The position numbers and the translations under genes are program-made. The notes below the pieces were generated by a model. The model was not told where the DNA came from. It did no database searches and worked only from the letters and a program-made list of their open reading frames with translations. Shown one piece after another: positions 61,419 through 64,000 of a DNA stretch of 64,000 nt. Position 1 is the first letter of the stretch. Each line of letters opens with the position of its first letter. This DNA comes from Actinomarina sp002308095 (GTDB lineage: Bacteria > Actinomycetota > Acidimicrobiia > Actinomarinales > Actinomarinaceae), in the NCBI GenBank assembly GCA_045563135.1, contig JBJKUL010000001.1, forward strand, positions 558,001 to 622,000, in the 5' to 3' direction.

Positions 61419-62267
61419 TACAGGGGTATTCTTTTTGTAATCCTGGTAAGCAACGTCTTGTCCCCATTTCTTATCTGCACTTTTCTCTAAAAGTGGAATA
61501 CCACTACCTTTTGAAAGCAACATGTAAACAAATAACGGGGATACTAAGGCGACGTAACCAATACCGTTCAAACTAGTAAAAGCAATTACTGAAACACCTG
61601 ACCATAGGGTTATTTCACCAAAATAATTTGGATGCCTACTTCTACTCCATAATCCAGTAGATATAAATTTACCTTTATTGTTTATATCTTTACGAAATTT
61701 TCTTTTTTGACTATCAGAAATGACCTCAATAGAAAATCCAATGATCCAAATAAATATACCAAGCAGAGATAATAATTTAAGCGTGTTCCCTTCTTGTGAA
61801 ATCATGGCAACATAAACTCCTATACAAGTAAAGGACACCCACATTGCCTGCCCAGTCCAATATTGTAAAAAGTGAAAAAATGATTGTTTGGGTTTGGTAA
61901 AACGACTATCACTACCATCTTCAAGTATCCTCCTGAAAAGGAAAAGGCCTAACCTTAATGACCAAATTAAAACAAGAATTAGTAAAATGCTATCTGTTTG
62001 TGTTCTGACTGGAAGAGAATAATATACTAATAAAGTTGAAGATGAATAAGTTAAGCTTCCTATGAAGTCGTAATATCTCTCTGTTTGATATATAAATCCA
62101 AAAATGAAACCAATAATCTGTACTATCCAAACATAAAATAGGGTGAATTGAAGAATGTTTAGATTAAAAATTTGAAGTTCTGTGTTTGGGGTAATTAACG
62201 AAAGAAGTCCGATTATTGTCGTAAAAAAAACAATAAGTCTCAAATGTCCCATATTTTTTGATGTCAT
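61365..62267 (-). CDS. DUF1295 / steroid 5-alpha-reductase-like membrane protein
   Basis: The 300-residue integral membrane protein (about seven helices) has the signature LWSRSRHPNYFGEITLWSG near 206-224 (family G.w.ysRHPnYfGe..lW.g), the SAM/NADPH-binding region of ICMT and steroid reductase folds, preceded by FIWIIGFSIEVISDSQKRKF. The C-terminal tail is unique. DUF1295 proteins are related to isoprenyl or steroid-like reductases; the substrate is unknown. The start has TACACT 6 nt upstream. Confidence 0.88.
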   Translation of the reverse strand: MTSKNMGHLRLIVFFTTIIGLLSLITPNTELQIFNLNILQFTLFYVWIVQIIGFIFGFIYQTERYYDFIGSLTYSSSTLLVYYSLPVRTQTDSILLILVLIWSLRLGLFLFRRILEDGSDSRFTKPKQSFFHFLQYWTGQAMWVSFTCIGVYVAMISQEGNTLKLLSLLGIFIWIIGFSIEVISDSQKRKFRKDINNKGKFISTGLWSRSRHPNYFGEITLWSGVSVIAFTSLNGIGYVALVSPLFVYMLLSKGSGIPLLEKSADKKWGQDVAYQDYKKNTPVLFPKLFNNIKNTNSNSN

Positions 62268-62590
62268 TATTTAAGTGTATGTAATTCAATAATTTAGTTA
62301 CAAAAGAAAAAAGGGAATTCCCATCCTGGAGAAACCCCTCTTTTCTAAATGACCACTGTAAATTCCTTTATACATACTTAAGTGAGTTGAATACTACCCA
62401 ATTAAGCGGTCATCTTAACTATATAGTAAATGTTTTTATAAGCCAATAATGTTTTAATAACTAAGAAGAAACCTGTATATGGATAAGCACACTAAGGATG
62501 ACCAAATAAAAATTTCTAATCTTTTAGTTATCCAGAAACGTCCATGTCGAAAATATATAAAAACTAATCTTTGTAACTGATTCATTCTTG
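62268..62590. other. Gene-free stretch with a terminator-like hairpin
   Basis: No reliable coding frame is present; the best is a 33-codon frame at 62479 with no family match. AGAAAA...GGG / CCC...TTTTCT (62305-62315 and 62335-62346) forms an imperfect terminator-like stem enclosing the 10-nt palindrome GGGAATTCCC (62313-62322). The rest is AT-rich with no repeat array seen. Confidence 0.5.
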
Positions 62591-62664
62591 TGGGAGATAC
62601 AAGATTTGAACTTGTGACATCTACCTTGTCGAGGTAGCGCTCTGCCAGACTGAGCTAATCTCCC
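62591..62664 (-). tRNA. tRNA-Val (anticodon GAC), C at position 33
   Basis: The 74-nt cloverleaf is complete: acceptor GGGAGAT/ATCTCCC (7 bp), D stem GCTC/GAGC, anticodon stem CTACC/GGTAG, T stem ACAAG/CTTGT with loop TTCAAAT, discriminator A. The CCA end is not encoded. The anticodon loop is TCGACAA, giving GAC at 34-36, but position 33 is C rather than the near-universal U. Val identity elements A35, C36 and A73 are present. The 5-nt variable loop rules out serine. Confidence 0.92.
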
Positions 62665-62703
62665 TTTTGTCAAATATAGCAATAAATTAGTATTAAGTAA
62701 ATC

Positions 62704-62907
62704 CTAACGTTCTACGGTGTAAATCCTTTTACCAAATCTTAAAAGAAGTCTCTCAGCTAGTTCTATCAACAAATTTAATACCCAAAGTCCAATGTATAGT
62801 GATAAGAATATATTTATAAAACTACTAATAAAAAATACTATTACAACATATATGAAAATCCAAGAGATTGTAAATTTGAAAGAATATATAGGTGATTGAG
62901 AATTCAT
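62704..62907 (-). CDS. Small membrane protein, 67 residues
   Basis: The ATG shares one base with the SRAP stop (TAATG). The protein has one or two hydrophobic stretches (about 13-35 and 36-50: FIYVVIVFFISSFINIFLSL) and a basic amphipathic tail (AERLLLRFGKRIY). No family was recognised. It is translationally coupled to the SRAP gene. Confidence 0.5.
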   Translation of the reverse strand: MNSQSPIYSFKFTISWIFIYVVIVFFISSFINIFLSLYIGLWVLNLLIELAERLLLRFGKRIYTVER

Positions 62908-63548
62908 TAAAACGGTACTTCCGTGTATTTGTTTATTAGTGAGGAATTTTTATTTTTGGGGTTATTTACTGCCTTGCTCACCCTGTGAAAATCTACAATC
63001 TTTTTTTTACTCTCAGTTATTTCACGATATAGATTATCAATATCGCCATCTGATAGCCAGTGATCTTTATTCTCATTATTTAGTAATAAAGGTGTTCTAT
63101 TGTGTACGTTAGCCAAATCTCCATAAGCTTCTTGAGTAATTATTGAAAATTCAACATCACCACTCGTACGGTTCCAGTAAAGACCAGCTGCATACACTAC
63201 AGGTTCATCTGTGTAAAAATAATACGGATTTTTTTCATCATTTTCAGATTTCCATTCATACCACCCAGAAATAGGTACTAAACAACGGTTTTTTTTGTAT
63301 GCAGACTGAAATGTTCTTTTCTCTCTTATTGATTCCCAGCGAGTATTAAATAGAGGTTTGGAGTTCTTCTGTTTTTTTAACCAGTCAGGGAAGAATCCCC
63401 AAGTAGCAATCTTTATATTACTATCAACAACTATAGGTACACGGGATTGAGGTGTGATGTTAAAACTTGTCTCATAATCAAAAGAGTTTTCTGTTCTGTA
63501 TCCTTCAGAAATTAAATTGTCATAATTCAAGTAGTATCTTCCACACAT
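62907..63548 (-). CDS. SRAP-domain protein (YedK/HMCES-like)
   Basis: SRAP proteins crosslink to abasic sites in single-stranded DNA. The 213-residue protein starts MCGRYY with the catalytic Cys2, has YNITPQS-type FNITPQSRVPIV (29-40; family N.aPt...pvv), ATWGFFPDW (48-56), FNTRWESIREKRTFQSA near 67-83 (family NARaEt....F), GWYEWK (96-101) with active Glu, and VHNRTPLLL near 147 (family iH.RMPvil). These give the complete active site. Length typical. Confidence 0.93.
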   Translation of the reverse strand: MCGRYYLNYDNLISEGYRTENSFDYETSFNITPQSRVPIVVDSNIKIATWGFFPDWLKKQKNSKPLFNTRWESIREKRTFQSAYKKNRCLVPISGWYEWKSENDEKNPYYFYTDEPVVYAAGLYWNRTSGDVEFSIITQEAYGDLANVHNRTPLLLNNENKDHWLSDGDIDNLYREITESKKKIVDFHRVSKAVNNPKNKNSSLINKYTEVPF

Positions 63549-64000
63549 TTATATCATTAACTCACTTTTATCTAGGATATCTCCATGTTTATATGTATCA
63601 TGCTTATCTTTAAATATTATATGCACATTATTACTTCCTATAATTTCAATCTTATTTTCATTTAAAGTAAAATAAGTATCTTTTTCCAAGCATAAAAGTT
63701 TAAAGTTACCTCTATTCAAAACCTTAACTGTATTAGTTATCCAAGAATAAAATGCTTCACCATAATGTGGTATCACAATCACATTATTAACTAAATTAAA
63801 TCCATAGCCTTTAATCATTTTCTCACCCATTATCATGGCACCAGCGCTGCACCCAGCTAAAATTCCGCCGTTATTATGAATCTTCAATATTTCATTCATA
63901 AAAGGAGTGTTTTTTATTGTTTCATATAAATAGGTTGGGTTTCCACCGGAGAAATAGATGAAATTCGCTTTTCTAACGGATTCTAATAAGTGGTCATCAA
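63549..64000 (-). CDS. Peptidase S51-family protein (N terminus outside window)
   Basis: Reading leftward from the window edge, the open frame includes FIYFSGGNPTYLYETI, then an ATG at 63899 that is internal, and ILAGCSAGAMIMG with the nucleophile Ser of the G-x-S-A-G-A motif. The C-terminal part carries PHYGEAF. This is the dipeptidase E / cyanophycinase-like S51 fold. At least 150 residues are present; the start codon lies beyond 64000. Substrate unknown. The stop abuts the SRAP start. Confidence 0.8.
   Translation of the reverse strand, partial: DDHLLESVRKANFIYFSGGNPTYLYETIKNTPFMNEILKIHNNGGILAGCSAGAMIMGEKMIKGYGFNLVNNVIVIPHYGEAFYSWITNTVKVLNRGNFKLLCLEKDTYFTLNENKIEIIGSNNVHIIFKDKHDTYKHGDILDKSELMI

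Noticed and set aside
62479..62580. A 33-codon plus-strand frame before tRNA-Val
   Set aside because: No convincing promoter or ribosome site and no recognisable composition; it may be chance in AT-rich sequence.

Overview
The window is a compact, visibly AT-rich bacterial chromosome segment. Several gene neighbourhoods are actinobacterial: mihF-gmk-rpoZ-coaBC-priA-def-fmt; a phosphatidylinositol synthase / acyltransferase / PimA cassette beside pdxS-pdxT-yebC; a MerR / bifunctional nuclease / MerR cluster; adenosine deaminases of the HDHLDGG type; a CoaBC with PAMH in place of PAMN; and an F420-type LLM oxidoreductase. Low GC, very short or overlapping gene junctions and leaderless promoters fit a streamlined marine actinobacterium such as Candidatus Actinomarinales (Acidimicrobiia). 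That placement is an inference from gene content, not a database match.

Layout. 1-2200: the 3' part of a 23S rRNA gene, 5S rRNA and a terminator. 2231-7564: a mostly plus-strand accessory block with a small membrane protein, an MBL hydrolase, a gamma-glutamyltransferase-like protein, SURF1, an alpha/beta hydrolase and an adenosine deaminase. 7538-37956: about 30 kb of minus-strand housekeeping genes whose neighbours nearly all touch or overlap. Read in the direction of transcription they are thrS, the inositol-lipid cassette, pdxS/pdxT, yebC, a PD-(D/E)XK nuclease, queA-tgt, yajC-secD-secF, relA, hisS-aspS-alaS, ruvX-mltG, efp-nusB-mihF-gmk-rpoZ-coaBC, a PriA remnant, def-fmt, and a MerR/DacA/bifunctional nuclease cluster.

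38035-52688: small membrane proteins, a cyclophilin lipoprotein, a thioesterase, the LLM oxidoreductase, tandem DUF3048 envelope proteins, an aldehyde dehydrogenase, a glycine cleavage operon with split P protein (gcvH-gcvT-gcvPA-gcvPB), an SDR, a GH1 glycosidase and a DoxX-like protein. 52679-64000: glycerol kinase, a TSUP transporter, a DNA glycosylase, purine salvage genes (deoD, add), an aldo-keto reductase, TrhO, a PanB-like protein, a DUF1295 protein, tRNA-Val, SRAP and a peptidase S51 fragment. Several genes under 60 codons lie in this last part.

No CRISPR array, transposase, integrase or toxin-antitoxin pair was seen. The points most worth checking are: a recurring TATAAT-N6-start-codon arrangement implying leaderless mRNAs; a D,D-carboxypeptidase whose only plausible start is AUC behind a good Shine-Dalgarno; a 5'-truncated tRNA-Phe that looks like an old attachment site and now supplies a promoter -35; a Hjc-like nuclease at the usual ruvCAB position; a PriA homologue without recognisable helicase motifs; and a tRNA-Val with C at position 33.
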